Of a stretch of DNA of 64,000 bases, positions 1-11,538 are shown one piece after another. Every line of letters begins with the position of its first letter. Position 1 is the first letter of the stretch. A program made the position numbers and the translations under genes. This DNA comes from Mycobacterium lepromatosis (GTDB lineage: Bacteria > Actinomycetota > Actinomycetes > Mycobacteriales > Mycobacteriaceae). The stretch is from contig NZ_CP083405.1 in NCBI RefSeq assembly GCF_000975265.2, positions 868,001 to 932,000 of the forward strand. Direction: 5' to 3'. The notes under the pieces are model-generated. The model worked only from the letters and a program-made list of their open reading frames with translations, ran no database searches and was not told where the DNA came from.

Positions 1-181
1 GCGGCCCGACCACTTCAGTAATCAACGCCGACGCGGACCCTGCCAACACCTCGCTCGAATTCGAAAGAGCGGTAACTGCCTAATCATAATCCATAACCAC
101 CGAATTCAACTCGGCAGCCAACGCATTCTCAGCTGACGCTGCAGCCGTCAACACTTCACGCTGAATAGTCACAAACGACAC
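1..181 (-). pseudogene. PE-like N-terminal fragment, truncated by window edge
   Basis: Reading down from a GTG at 181, the translation begins VSFVTIQREVLTAAA, which resembles the opening of PE proteins (MSFVTxQPExLxAAA). A purine-rich GAGAGGGAGAGGG lies just upstream as a ribosome site. The frame meets an in-frame TAG after about 33 codons and then stays open to the window edge. In Mtb, PE/PPE genes lie downstream of the ESX-5 eccB5-eccC5 genes, so the position fits. Beyond the first 15 residues the similarity to PE domains is weak, so another short secreted family is possible. Confidence 0.3.
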
Positions 182-1689
182 GCCCTCTCCCTCTCACTAA
201 CCCTTTAGTTCAAGGAACCTCGAAAATTAGTTCTTCATGACGCTAGTTGGTTCTCTCCGTGAGCCACCGCAATCGCTACTAATTGTTCATTTCCAAAAGA
301 CTACTGTTTATCCGCCGGTCCACCGTTTCTTCCCGCAATTCGCTTGTTGATACAGTCTTTGGGGAAGTGTCGAACATCCTTCCGGCGGATGTTGTTTGGG
401 TAAGCACATTTTGGCATAATCTGTATCGGTGGATAAAGCCCGTGGCAGCGCGCTATATAATCGCCGCCCATCGGTCGCCCCCACAGTAGACCTCCAGCTC
501 CCTTTGACGAACTATCGGATACATATGCTGACGGCCGCCAACTGGGCAACCAACTGTTCCACCGATCCGAGCAACGCACCCCTACGTAGGCGGCACCGAA
601 ATCAGCTCAATCCTGTTCACGGAGAAAAACAATTTACAACGCCTTACCACCCCATACCCAAACTAAGGTCGGCAAATTGCGAAATCAGATACCGTGTCCC
701 GACCGAGCCTACCGTAGTTCCGTTGCCGAATGTCAACTGCCGTCCGGCTCAGCCGAAAAATTCTGGTATGCCTAGACCGAAATACGAAAGCTGCAGCCAC
801 CGCTATCAACTTTCGGTGTTGACAATAACGAGACGTGCCTTTCGCCTCAAATCCGTTCGGCGCTAACCGCGATCCGCCAAAGTTAATTCGTAACGAACAT
901 CCTAGCTACGAGACTCTAAGAGAAAAACATGATTCGTAAGATGGGTATGCTAAATATTAATGCAGAGCAAACCATTGTTAAGCTGCCATAAAAGTTCCAA
1001 TAGACTCGGTCATGGCCACCTGCACAAACACCTAACTTCTAGATAGCCGATCGGAAGCGAGTTCAGTTAGTCCTCTTCGAAAATGAACGCCATTGCTAAG
1101 TAAGCTGCGACACCACCTCGGTGTCGACTGTGCGTCCTCCGACCGTATCTCATACTCCTCAAGGGTAGAATAACCCGAGTCACCAATCGGGGAAAGTAGT
1201 GAACCACACGGCGTAGCATTGCTCGCGCCCCACGCACTTGGACTGTTCTAGAGAGGAACCTTAACACCGGTATCCTCACTCACGTAAGTCGGACAGAAGC
1301 CAAATCCGGCCATAACTGGGTCAAGACGTAGATTAGCTGCTGGGCAAGCAACGGCTACGGCGGCTCGCCACCGAAAACCATCCGCCAGCGCTACAAACCG
1401 GCAACTAAGGCCAGACCCCATACGGACAGCCTGCAAAGGAGGGGTTCCGAGAACAGAGAACAAACAAACGAAAGACATGAGCACCATTCGACGAAGGCCA
1501 ACCCGACACAATTCATCTACTGCAGCTTGAATTCTCAGCATTGCCTACGGCCACCGACAGAAGTGTGAGATGGAAGATACTGCACGGTGCAAGGCCGATG
1601 ATTTTCATGAACGGCTGATATTATCTAACATGTCGTGAAAATGTGTTCTCCCCACTGCATCAATAACGCAAGAGTTCTCCTCAAGGGAA

Positions 1690-1690
<1 letters not shown>
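182..1690. other. decayed non-coding stretch, no gene recognised
   Basis: Only short open frames occur here on both strands and none gives a family motif I can name. By comparison with Mtb this interval would hold the ferredoxin next to cyp143 and the start of the PE/PPE cluster. I looked for a ferredoxin cysteine pattern and did not find one. The 5' part of the CYP143 relic may extend into the right end (after about 1400) but is too degraded to align by eye. Confidence 0.5.
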
Positions 1691-2580
<890 letters not shown>

Positions 2581-2629
2581 TCAAATCCAGGTAGTGCAAA
2601 CGCGCTAACGAGATAACGTAACTTGCCCA

Positions 2630-5600
2630 CTATCGGCGCACATCGGTCGCTGCCACCTGCACCAACACACCGGTGTCTTCGGCCATCAACAGGCCTCGGC
2701 CGCAGGGCAACGGACCGCCCTTCATCTTGCCGCGGATGAAGCCCTCATCGGGATCAGCGTCCATAACCAGCAATGGTGCGTTCGCCTGATGCAGGGCCCG
2801 CAACATCGGGTCACTGCCCGCCGAAGACCAGCCGCCGAACGTGCGGGTGGCAATGACATGCAAACCGACATCACCGGCTCGAGTCACCCAGGGAACAACC
2901 TTCTGCAGCGGTGAATCGAAACCGGACGGTAGTTGCTGGATGTCATCGATGATCAAGAAGATCTCGGGGCCGCTCCACCAAGATCGCGACAATAACTCTT
3001 CCGCAGACAGACCAGGCGGCGGCTCACGGCTGGCCAACAACGCCGCTAACTCACCCACCATGGCAGATACTCCATCGAGGTTGTAGGCGAACTTTTCCAT
3101 ATAGCTGGAGCCCAGCGCCGTCAGCAGCTGACGACGCGGATCGATCAGCCATACCTGCGCAGAACGTTCTGACGTCGGCGGTGCACTGGTACCTCCCGGC
3201 GCATAGAGCCGGCCGATTTCGGACATGATGGTAGACAGCACCGTGGTCCGGCCACATTCACGTCGACCCGTTATCATCAAATGCGCGTTTTCGGCGAAGT
3301 TTAAATAGACCGGTTGCAAGTCCAATTCCGATATCGCCCAAGCGATTCCTCCTACACCAACCCCTTGACGGGTGTCTCGGACTGCCCACTCGCGCACTTG
3401 TTCCACACCGAACCGAGCTGGCAACCGGCGCACAGGTGGGGCCTGGGCGCTCGTTAACCGACTGACCGCTGCGACCACGCTGTCGGACTCGAAGACGTTA
3501 GCGGGGGTATTGGCCAACGCTGGCCGGGCGACTAACGCGTGCAAACCCGCCTGTGGATCGCTGTCAAGTCGGACGTAGTTGACCGTCACCATGCCGCGTC
3601 CCGGCTGGACCGGAACGTCCTTGGCAAACCGAGAACGCACCAACTTGGCGTCTTCCACAGCAGCCAAGCGCAACTCGACTCGGGAACCGAAGCCGCTACG
3701 CACCGGTGGCCTTAGCTCTGATTCACGATCAGCAGTGACGATAACGTGCACACCGAACGAGGGGCCTTGATTGATGATCTGGTTCACCTGCTCGATCAAC
3801 ACCTCGTTTTCCTCGAACAGCGCCCGGTAGTTGTCGATCACCAGGTAGACATCACCGAACCCATCATGAGGCGCCGGACCCAGCTCACCACCGAACTTGC
3901 GGCGCCGGAACACCTCCATCGAGGCAATCCCGTGTTCGAGAAAGCTACGTTTACGATCGCGAACCAGGGCCAGCAATTCGGCCACGGTACGGCGCACACC
4001 GTAAGGATCCGTAGGACCTGCTACCTCGCCGACGTGGGGCAAGTGCGCCACCGTGGTTAACGCGGTGCTGCTGTAGCCCAGACAGTAGAATTGAACCTGT
4101 TCAGGGGTGTGAGTCAGTGCTGCCGAGCATATCAGTGTCTGCAGCGCAGTGGTTTTTCCAGAACCACCAGCTCCCAGAACCAACACGTTGGAGCCAGATC
4201 CGGAGGTGTCAACCGTCCACGCCGGCTGGTCATGCTTGAATGGCCGGTCAATAATACCTATGGGAAACACAAGATTCTTGCTCGAGCCGTAGTCCTTTTG
4301 CCAGGGGTGACCCAAAAACCGGTTGACCAAATCGTCGATGGCAACGGGCTGGTTCAGCGGGGGTTGCCACAACCGGTAAGGTTCAAAGTCGATCCTGCGA
4401 AGCTGATCAATGATTACCGTACCGATTTTCGGTGTCTTGATCCCTCCTTCGACTTCTTCCCCAGCGATCTCCTCGTCGAACACCTGACCATTGGCCAAAA
4501 CAGCCTCCGAATCGACCTCGGGGCCTCCTACACTCACCTCGAGTGGCGTGAATAAGTTGGTAAACAATTGCGGGCGAACATAGTCGATGTTGTGCACCAA
4601 CACTGGTTGTTCTTCGCCGTCGAGGGTGACGGCGCGGAAGTAGTCTCGCCACAGGAACTCAGCCTGAAACCGGATGACGTCTTCACGACTCTTACGAAAA
4701 TACCCCAGACCCGCCTGAGCCGGTAGGTTCACCGCGTTCGGCACGCCAGCCGCCTGCGCCGCGCCAACAGTACGTGCTTTCAGCACCAAACGGTAGCCCA
4801 TGTTCTCCATGAGCTTTTCCGCTCGGCTCTCAATGGTCTGCGACGCCATCATCAAGTGAATCCAGTAGGCGCGGCCCTGCCGGCCGATTGAGTCGAGCAC
4901 GTCGACCGCCGTCGGCATGATGCGGAACCACTCGTAAAACTCGTCGATGACCACCACCAGCATCGGCAGCGCCGGCATGTCCTGGCCGCGCGTCCGCATC
5001 CTGGTGCGCACCGAGTTGTATTCTTTAGCGTCGTCCACACCGGCGTTGTCGCAGATCGCTTTGCGGCGGGCGATTTCGCCCCACAGAGCATCCAAGAAGC
5101 GCTCCATAAGCACTTGGTCTTCTTCAAGGTCGGTGATGATCCGGGACACGTGCGGAACGCCGGCGAATGGCTTGACCGCTGACCCGCCTTTAAGGTCGGC
5201 CAACACGAACTGCAGCTCCTCCGGCGGATGAGCGAGCATCAACGATTCGATCACGGTTCGCACTAGTGTCGATTTGCCCGAACCAGTTGTCCCCGACATC
5301 ACCCCGTGCGGACCATCGCCGCCTTCGTCAAGCGATTTCATGTCCAAAAACAACAGTTCACCGTTGTCGGATCGATTGCCGAACGGTACCCGCAATCGCG
5401 ACTTGCCCATTGCATCGGTGCGGCGGTTCCACAGCGCGTCAAAGTCGATAGCAGATGGATCATCAATTCCATAGTAGGACAAGATATCTCGAGCGCCGAT
5501 ATGGACCACTCTCTGACCAATCTCTTCGTAGGCCTCGGCTGGCCGCCAACGCGCCAGCTTTTGGGCGAACTCTTCAGCTTCGGCGAAGCTAAGTTGGTCG

Positions 5601-6787
5601 GCGAGGGCGAAAAACCAAGGCTTGTCGTCAATCACCATCCAGGTATCACGGTCGCGCGGCAGCGCGTCAATCACACCTTTTTCGTTAAACCGCAAAGTGC
5701 GCTTCGGGACTCCTGTCCACATCGAAGAACCGGTCAGGTCGAAGAACGTCACACCGTCGACACCTTCGGCGCTGATCACGTACTCCCACTCCGGATCGAC
5801 GACGTCCGCGACTATCAGGTGGTGAGGTGTCGGGGTTTGTGCCGACGAACTGACGTGCCGAGGCATAAACGACCCCCGACCGGTGAACAATTCGGCTTGC
5901 TCCGCGGCGAATTCCCGTACCGAACTGTACACCATCCGCGCGTTGCCTGCTGCGTCCTGACGTCGGGGATCACCGAAATGCGGCAGCCACTTCACCCAAT
6001 CCCACTGCTCCAAATCGGAACTGACAACCACCATCTGCACGTGGTCAGGACCGTGCGAGAACGTCAGTTGGCAAATGATTGACCGCATCAATCCCAGCGT
6101 CTGCTCGCGGTCCCCAATTAGCGCATACCAGGGTTCCACCAGCAACGAAACCATTTTTGGCAGGTTGTAGACAACGTTTTGATAACGCCCGAACTCCTGT
6201 AGCGCCTTCCCGGTTACCGGCTCCAGCTCGATGTCGGTCGGCATATTCTGCGGTTCTCCCCACGTCACCTCGGGACGCGTCATACCCACGCCAACTCGGA
6301 CGACGCAGAAATTGAGGTCCTTGCCATCAGGCTTGCGCTCCCACATTCTGGACGATCCCACGGCAGCAACCAACGTGGTGGGCGCCGGGTGAAACCACCG
6401 GTAATTGGCGTCCATGCTGTCGGCCGACTCATTAGCGGCCTCACGCAGCGTGTCCAGCATCAACATGAACTGGGCGCGCATCGCGTCCAGCTTCGGCCGG
6501 CTCATTTGCTGCTGTCCACCCATTCGGCCGCTGAACATCATCATCGAAACACCGCCGATCATGAAAAGCGGAAAAATCGAGCCGACGCCCCCGAACACCC
6601 GTGAACCGCTGGCGAACGTCATGGCGACCATGCCGCCCACCAGGCCGATCACTACGACGCCGACCACGATCATCCACCAGGGCTTGCCCTCTGGTGGCGG
6701 AATACTCAAAGGTGTTGGCAAGACAATGTTTTCCGGCCTGACAACCGGAGCCTTTTCCGGTGTCGGCCGTGCGAAGCCACGTTTCAC
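2630..6787 (-). CDS. eccC5: ESX-5 type VII secretion ATPase EccC5
   Basis: Motor ATPase of the ESX-5 secretion system in the inner membrane, which exports PE/PPE proteins in mycobacteria. The 1385-residue protein has two N-terminal membrane segments (about residues 37-61 and 66-90) followed by three FtsK/SpoIIIE-type ATPase domains. The P-loops read GTTGSGKST (near residue 500), GAGGSGKTT (near 874) and GRRECGRTT (near 1177). The third has Arg where the P-loop Lys should be, a degeneracy usual for late EccC domains. A Walker B stretch LVVVIDEF is seen in domain 1. The GTG start overlaps the stop of eccB5 by four bases (GTGA), so the two are translationally coupled. Length is close to the Mtb protein (about 1390). 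It is intact, unlike its decayed downstream neighbours. Confidence 0.97.
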   Translation of the reverse strand: MKRGFARPTPEKAPVVRPENIVLPTPLSIPPPEGKPWWMIVVGVVVIGLVGGMVAMTFASGSRVFGGVGSIFPLFMIGGVSMMMFSGRMGGQQQMSRPKLDAMRAQFMLMLDTLREAANESADSMDANYRWFHPAPTTLVAAVGSSRMWERKPDGKDLNFCVVRVGVGMTRPEVTWGEPQNMPTDIELEPVTGKALQEFGRYQNVVYNLPKMVSLLVEPWYALIGDREQTLGLMRSIICQLTFSHGPDHVQMVVVSSDLEQWDWVKWLPHFGDPRRQDAAGNARMVYSSVREFAAEQAELFTGRGSFMPRHVSSSAQTPTPHHLIVADVVDPEWEYVISAEGVDGVTFFDLTGSSMWTGVPKRTLRFNEKGVIDALPRDRDTWMVIDDKPWFFALADQLSFAEAEEFAQKLARWRPAEAYEEIGQRVVHIGARDILSYYGIDDPSAIDFDALWNRRTDAMGKSRLRVPFGNRSDNGELLFLDMKSLDEGGDGPHGVMSGTTGSGKSTLVRTVIESLMLAHPPEELQFVLADLKGGSAVKPFAGVPHVSRIITDLEEDQVLMERFLDALWGEIARRKAICDNAGVDDAKEYNSVRTRMRTRGQDMPALPMLVVVIDEFYEWFRIMPTAVDVLDSIGRQGRAYWIHLMMASQTIESRAEKLMENMGYRLVLKARTVGAAQAAGVPNAVNLPAQAGLGYFRKSREDVIRFQAEFLWRDYFRAVTLDGEEQPVLVHNIDYVRPQLFTNLFTPLEVSVGGPEVDSEAVLANGQVFDEEIAGEEVEGGIKTPKIGTVIIDQLRRIDFEPYRLWQPPLNQPVAIDDLVNRFLGHPWQKDYGSSKNLVFPIGIIDRPFKHDQPAWTVDTSGSGSNVLVLGAGGSGKTTALQTLICSAALTHTPEQVQFYCLGYSSTALTTVAHLPHVGEVAGPTDPYGVRRTVAELLALVRDRKRSFLEHGIASMEVFRRRKFGGELGPAPHDGFGDVYLVIDNYRALFEENEVLIEQVNQIINQGPSFGVHVIVTADRESELRPPVRSGFGSRVELRLAAVEDAKLVRSRFAKDVPVQPGRGMVTVNYVRLDSDPQAGLHALVARPALANTPANVFESDSVVAAVSRLTSAQAPPVRRLPARFGVEQVREWAVRDTRQGVGVGGIAWAISELDLQPVYLNFAENAHLMITGRRECGRTTVLSTIMSEIGRLYAPGGTSAPPTSERSAQVWLIDPRRQLLTALGSSYMEKFAYNLDGVSAMVGELAALLASREPPPGLSAEELLSRSWWSGPEIFLIIDDIQQLPSGFDSPLQKVVPWVTRAGDVGLHVIATRTFGGWSSAGSDPMLRALHQANAPLLVMDADPDEGFIRGKMKGGPLPCGRGLLMAEDTGVLVQVAATDVRR

Positions 6788-8304
6788 TTCGGTACTACCA
6801 ACTCGGCAGGAGTCATGTCCATCGGTAGCGTTTCATGCTCAATCAATGCATCCACTCGGGACAGTGTCGGTCCTTGCGGCAATAGCCGCAAGGCCACCCA
6901 GGGTGCCAAACTGGGCGTGCCGTTCAAACCTAATGAGTCACGCACGTCCTTGGTGTCTTCCACCCCAAACCGAGCGCCCGTCCGCGTGACCCACCATAAC
7001 GATTCCGTTGTTTGTGCCGATGGATTGTTGCCAGTGACCGCAACGAAGTTGGCATAATTAGAACCGAAGTAAACTTGGTCAGCTTCGCGTCCAGTCGTGT
7101 CCGCCTTCACCAACGACACCACCTTATTCACATCGGCTGAGTTAATCGGAATGGTTGACCCAGTTATCACCTGGATACGAGACCGATTCTCACCAGCGGT
7201 CCGTTCCCACCACCAGCAGGTTGACGGATTCTCTCGGAGGTCCACCACCTGCAACGGGGTGTCGGGATAAGCAGACAGATCCAGCTTGTTGACCACCGGC
7301 ATCTTTACCAACACAGAGGGTGCCACGGTAATTAGTTTGGTGTTCCCTGGTTTACCGGCGTTTTGCATAATCTGGGCCACCAGTGGGGGGAGCGTCTCCA
7401 CGCCGTCAGCCAACACCAGCGAATACTGTTGCGGACCACTGATCTGTGGTGTAGCGATCACCGTACCCACCGGGCCCGGAGCACCCGGAAAAGAGGCCGG
7501 ATTGCCCTCGTTTGGTACGTCTGGCACCACCAAGTCGGGCCCCACCGGCAAAGCATCGAACAACGCCCGACTCATCGGGCGCGCTTGACTGACTTGCTCT
7601 GGCGTCAAGCCCAATGGCAACAGCACCGACCGGTTCATGGCATCGATGCGGGACCGGCGTCCCTGCCGGATGACCCAGGCATCCCCGCCATAGTTCAGCA
7701 CTACCGCATCCGAGCCGGTCAACACCCGCCGATGGCCGGACAGGTCTGGGGATCCGTCGATCACTGTGACTGTCACCCCCGACGACGACCCAGCCCCGGT
7801 CGAGGTGGCCACCGTGTCGCACACCAACCATGATGATGTTTGCGGAGTTTTGGGCGAGAACTCCGACGGTGCACCTGGAATACCCACCAACGGTCCATGC
7901 GGTAGTGTGGCGATCTGACTGGGCCGAACCAGGTGCGGATTGTCCGGTCGTCCGGTAATCAGCCGCGCGGAAGCCAGATTCAAAGCGGGGTACAACCTAT
8001 CCCCTACCCGGACGTACAGCGCGCCGGAGTCACGGTCAGCGATGATAGGCGACTCATTCAGCTGGCCGGATGGACTGATAAACGACCACAGCAGCGCTCC
8101 CAGACAACCCACCAATGCCGCGGAAACCGAAGCCACCACCGCCAGCGTCTGGCGGCGACCTGGTTCGACTTCCATGCGGACACGCCACCGCGTCAACGCC
8201 ATTGCAGTTCGGCGGGCCAGGAACTGGTAACCCGTCACCTGGGTCCGTGTCGACAAACCAAGGCCATACTCCGACCCCCGCTGCCCACGGCTCTCTTCGG
8301 CCAC
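6784..8304 (-). CDS. eccB5: ESX-5 type VII secretion membrane protein EccB5
   Basis: Core membrane-complex subunit of ESX-5, anchoring a large periplasmic domain by one helix. The 506-residue product has an N-terminal cytoplasmic stretch rich in Arg, one membrane segment at about residues 53-75 (from TLAVVASVSAAL) and a long extracytoplasmic region with repeated motifs typical of EccB. Two cysteines of the family (near VCDTV and STCWWW) are present. The GTG start at 8304 has GGAAGG about ten bases upstream. It is the first gene of the eccB5-eccC5 pair. The 385 bases upstream contain a near-perfect 30-bp palindrome and then the start of the divergently placed malQ relic. Confidence 0.96.
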   Translation of the reverse strand: MAEESRGQRGSEYGLGLSTRTQVTGYQFLARRTAMALTRWRVRMEVEPGRRQTLAVVASVSAALVGCLGALLWSFISPSGQLNESPIIADRDSGALYVRVGDRLYPALNLASARLITGRPDNPHLVRPSQIATLPHGPLVGIPGAPSEFSPKTPQTSSWLVCDTVATSTGAGSSSGVTVTVIDGSPDLSGHRRVLTGSDAVVLNYGGDAWVIRQGRRSRIDAMNRSVLLPLGLTPEQVSQARPMSRALFDALPVGPDLVVPDVPNEGNPASFPGAPGPVGTVIATPQISGPQQYSLVLADGVETLPPLVAQIMQNAGKPGNTKLITVAPSVLVKMPVVNKLDLSAYPDTPLQVVDLRENPSTCWWWERTAGENRSRIQVITGSTIPINSADVNKVVSLVKADTTGREADQVYFGSNYANFVAVTGNNPSAQTTESLWWVTRTGARFGVEDTKDVRDSLGLNGTPSLAPWVALRLLPQGPTLSRVDALIEHETLPMDMTPAELVVPK

Positions 8305-8392
8305 GTTAGATCGCCTTCCGGTCTAAAAACTCCTGTACACTGACATGGCTTTAAAGGCTATGCATTACTCATTCTCGATAACCGTAAATCAC

Positions 8393-8422
8393 GTGTATCT
8401 ACCTTGGCCAAAGTAGATACAC
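8393..8422. promoter_or_regulatory. 30-bp near-perfect palindrome upstream of eccB5
   Basis: The left arm GTGTATCTAC (8393-8402) is exactly repeated in inverse as GTAGATACAC (8413-8422). The centre contains a second palindrome, TTGGCCAA (8404-8411). Fourteen of fifteen base pairs match about the GG/CC centre. It lies about 90 bases upstream of the eccB5 GTG, in the 385-base gap between eccB5 and the malQ relic; nothing else was seen in that gap. The size and position suit a dimeric repressor site (TetR or GntR size class), but the regulator is unknown. Confidence 0.5.
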
Positions 8423-8689
8423 TCGCCCATCTCGACACCGGACTACAATTCTTGAATGCGGTCAGCCTGCCGGTCAACGGAACCGCACCAAAACCGGGGT
8501 AGTATAGCTGTCAAGGTGATTACTGAACCGCCACGTTCATGTCCCACATCCGCACTTTCACAGCATGGTAGCCGTGGATAGCTAGGCTCGGTCCTGTTGA
8601 GCGTCCACTCCGGCCTCCGTCTCACTGACTGCGAAATAGTTCATTTGGCAAACCACCCCAAGGGGGCTATTGGGCAGAACGTACCGTCA

Positions 8690-10600
8690 CGGGGCGCATC
8701 CGGGACTCAAGATTGGCGGCATGGCTAAACGTGCGCCGGTAAGCAAACGACATTTTGGGTGCAGGTGAGCCACGGCACTCCCGCCGAAGTATAGTTGCAA
8801 GCTCGATGACGACAAGAAACGGGGCGGGCTGCAGCAAGTCAACAACTTCACTCCGCCTTTCGATCTGGACGGACGCTGAATCGACAAGGCCAGTTTCGTG
8901 ACGCCCACCGATTTGCCGCTGGGCTACCACCGCGTACAGCTATGTTCTGGCAACCCCCAGACCAACACAGCGCTCATCATGACATCGGATTGAATCGGTC
9001 TGCCGGAGCAGCTCGGCACCCGCCAGGCACAGGGCCTAACCGCCCAGCTCTCCAGCGCTATAGGGTGCGGTCCCAACAGTCCTGGGGTATTGGTGATCTC
9101 ACCGATGCATGGCCGGCATCCCAGCACGACGCTGACTATGTGGTGCTGATCACTCCATTACGCGCGTCCACCCCGGCGATTCCCATAGAGTCGTCGGGGT
9201 ATCTGCCGACTGCGCGACGCTTTATTATTAATCTTAATCGGCTACATATAGACGTCGAAGCAATCCCGGAATTCTCCGGCCTGAAGAAACGTGGCCGGGT
9301 ACAGGAGCTGCGGACCGAGGTCCGGCACGCGCCGGTCGACTCGGCACTAGCGACCGTGACAGCGTATAGGTGGCCAAGCGGGCGACGCTGCTGCTGTATC
9401 GGATTACCGTGATCAGCAAGCCGACAGATGGCTTACACCGCCTTCTGCCAAAGTTAAGTACGCGCATTCGACGACTTCGCCACCTGGTGCGCGTTGGCCG
9501 AATGCTACGGCGGCAACTGGCCCTGCTGGCCGAGCTTTCTGCAGCATCTGGCCGGCACCAAGTGTCGCCCGTTTCGTTGAAAACATTCGAATGCCATTGA
9601 TTTCCACAGCTGGCTGCAATGGCAGCTCCACGAAGAACTCACCGTGGCACAATCGCATGTAGTGCCAACCGAAATGTCTTGGTCATCGGGCACAACCTGA
9701 TTGTCGGCGTGCACCCGAATGGGACCGACGCGTGGGCACAACAAGATACGCTGGCGCAGCGCATAACCGCGGGCTCGCCGCAAGATGAATTCAATCAACT
9801 CGGCCAAACTTGGTCGCAGCCGCCATGGCGGCCGGATAGGTTAGATTGAGCTGAAATACCACCCCTTCCGTGTGCTGATCCAGGCTGTGCTACGTCACCC
9901 CGGTGGAGTACGTGCATCGACTAGGTTGTTCCGGCTGTGATGGATCACGTGAGGGGGCACTGTCAACCCACGGCACCTACGTGCACTACGACCCATGAAG
10001 CGATGATCGACATCGTCTCCTTGAAAGCGCACTGGGCCGAAGCGGTTATCTTCGCCAAGGACCTCCGGCACGGTCGAACCGCGAGTGCGTGACTAATCTT
10101 ACTGCAGGGGCTTGTCAGGCACCTCGATTCTCTGGTTTGAGGCTGGATCGGGACGGAACTGGCGGTCCATTTCGACCGGAACTCTGGCACAAATACTGCT
10201 TGTCGTCGGTACCCAGGATCTACCGCCAACCGCCGGCTACCCGACTGGCGACTATATGCGGCTACGGGAGTCACTAGGGTCTGTTGACCCGGCCGGGCGA
10301 GGTAAAGTCAAGTCCAGCTACGCCGACCTGGAGACTTGGATATGTGAGTTGCGCCGGGTCGGGTTGCTAGAAGACCAGGAAGCGGACTCTAGAACAGATT
10401 GCTCTAGCCTTTTATCAGTATCGGGGCTGAATGCCCTCACGGCTGTTGGGGGTGATGCTGACCGACGCAGTCGATGACCAACGGACGCAGATCAGCCAGG
10501 CATGAACAGCGAATACCCAACTAGCAGATTCCGCTGAACCGGCCCCGACGGCCAGCTGTTGCTTGAAGACGTGTTCGCTGGCTTGGTCACTGCCGCATTT
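8690..10600 (+). pseudogene. malQ: 4-alpha-glucanotransferase (amylomaltase) relic
   Basis: Fragments of MalQ appear in order: PLGYHRV near 8915, RQQSWGIGDLTD-like text near 9075, ASQHDADYVVLITPL near 9120-9170, a VEAIPEF stretch near 9255, GVHPNGTDAWAQQDTLA near 9705-9760, and the DEFNQLGQTWSQPPW block near 9785-9830. The end reads GPDGQLLLEDVF near 10545-10575. MalQ transfers maltodextrin units in glycogen/alpha-glucan turnover in the cytosol. Mtb has malQ (Rv1781c) divergent from eccB5, as here. Many frameshifts and stops make it a pseudogene. The bases from 10600 to the repeat at 10863 show nothing I recognise. Confidence 0.9.
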
Positions 10601-10862
10601 GGTGCACCTGAACTGCTCGCCCGAGCCGTTGTTGTTGTGTGGTGGCCGGGGGTGTTGGTGTTTGTGGCAGGAATTGTTGGTCGGTTTCATAGGTGGCAGG
10701 TGAAGTAGTGTTCTGGTGTGCCATCGCTGGCCGATACGGTCGGGAGTTTGGTGGGCTAGCCTAGATCTTGTTGGCGCTGGGTGTTGGGGGCGCTTTCGGG
10801 TGCATGCTATGGCTGTGGGGTGTCTGTTTGTTCACCGGCCCTCGGCCAGCCGGTGTGCCCCC

Positions 10863-11206
10863 GGCTGTGTTGGTGCCGTGTTGGTTTCACAGTTCGTCGA
10901 TGACCTCGCAGCCGGTGATGACGCGTACGGCGGTGCTCTAGCCTAGGGCAGTACTTGACTTTTTGTGGGGATCGACCGCGGAAGGAAGATAAAAGCCATC
11001 CACGGCGTGATCTGGTGACTTGTGCGCGTGGCGGGCTAACACATCACCAGAAAAGCGCAACTGATCCCCGGCCACCCGCCACACCATACGCACCCCCAGC
11101 ATCGCCAGCTTCGATGTCGCGGCCGGCGACCAACACCAACTACTCAGCGGCCCTTGCAAGCAGCCCACCTACGCCGCGACCAACCCTAAACCACCAACAC
11201 AACCCA
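10863..11206. repeat. 344-bp dispersed repeat, copy A
   Basis: Identical in 341 of 344 positions, by eye, to 50525-50868 in the same orientation. The match begins at GGCTGTGTTGG and ends at AACACAACCCA, and similarity stops abruptly on both sides. The three differences are single-base substitutions in the right half. Short open frames occur on both strands (68-105 codons) but no transposase motif or terminal inverted repeat was found. Leprosy bacilli carry several dispersed repeat families (RLEP, REPLEP, LEPREP, LEPRPT); I cannot assign this one from memory. It lies between malQ relic and glnE, a gene-order break relative to Mtb. Confidence 0.95.
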
Positions 11207-11538
11207 GGCAGTGCGAACTAGCTCATCCACCAGCGCCTCACACACTGATGGATGAGCCCAATCAGGCCGCGGCTTGCCCCATAGCAGCAGGCGACCGCCA
11301 ACCCGATACTTCACGCCCCATGGCCAAAACAACTCACTGAGCAGTGATTCGGTAACCGCTTAGACCGCACTCGCGCCTGGCCGATGAAGTCATAGTCAGC
11401 CTGGGTAAGAACGGTCGCATCGACCCTAGACCCCGAACATCACACGGTGTCAATCACGCACTGAATGACCGGCAGCACCAAGATTAGCTCCTCTTCGCTT
11501 AAGACCTCGATGGCAGCCAGCCGGAGCAGATTCCTGCT
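11207..11538. other. intergenic stretch downstream of glnE, no gene seen
   Basis: No open frame with a recognisable family and no clear terminator hairpin. It separates repeat copy A from the end of glnE. Confidence 0.5.

Noticed and set aside
429-866. 145-codon plus-strand frame near the left end
   Set aside because: Composition looks random, no ribosome site, no family recognised, and the region is full of decayed DNA.
1248-1541. Ferredoxin gene expected next to cyp143
   Set aside because: No cysteine spacing of a ferredoxin could be found in any frame here.
3051-6989. Long plus-strand open frames opposite eccC5 (for example 5306-6082, 258 codons, and 6405-6989)
   Set aside because: They are antisense shadows of a high-G+C gene; their text is low-complexity and matches no family, while the minus frame is clearly EccC5.
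10938-11221. Possible small protein genes inside the dispersed repeat on both strands
   Set aside because: The two copies preserve the frames only because the DNA is nearly identical. No ribosome site, family motif or codon signal was found.
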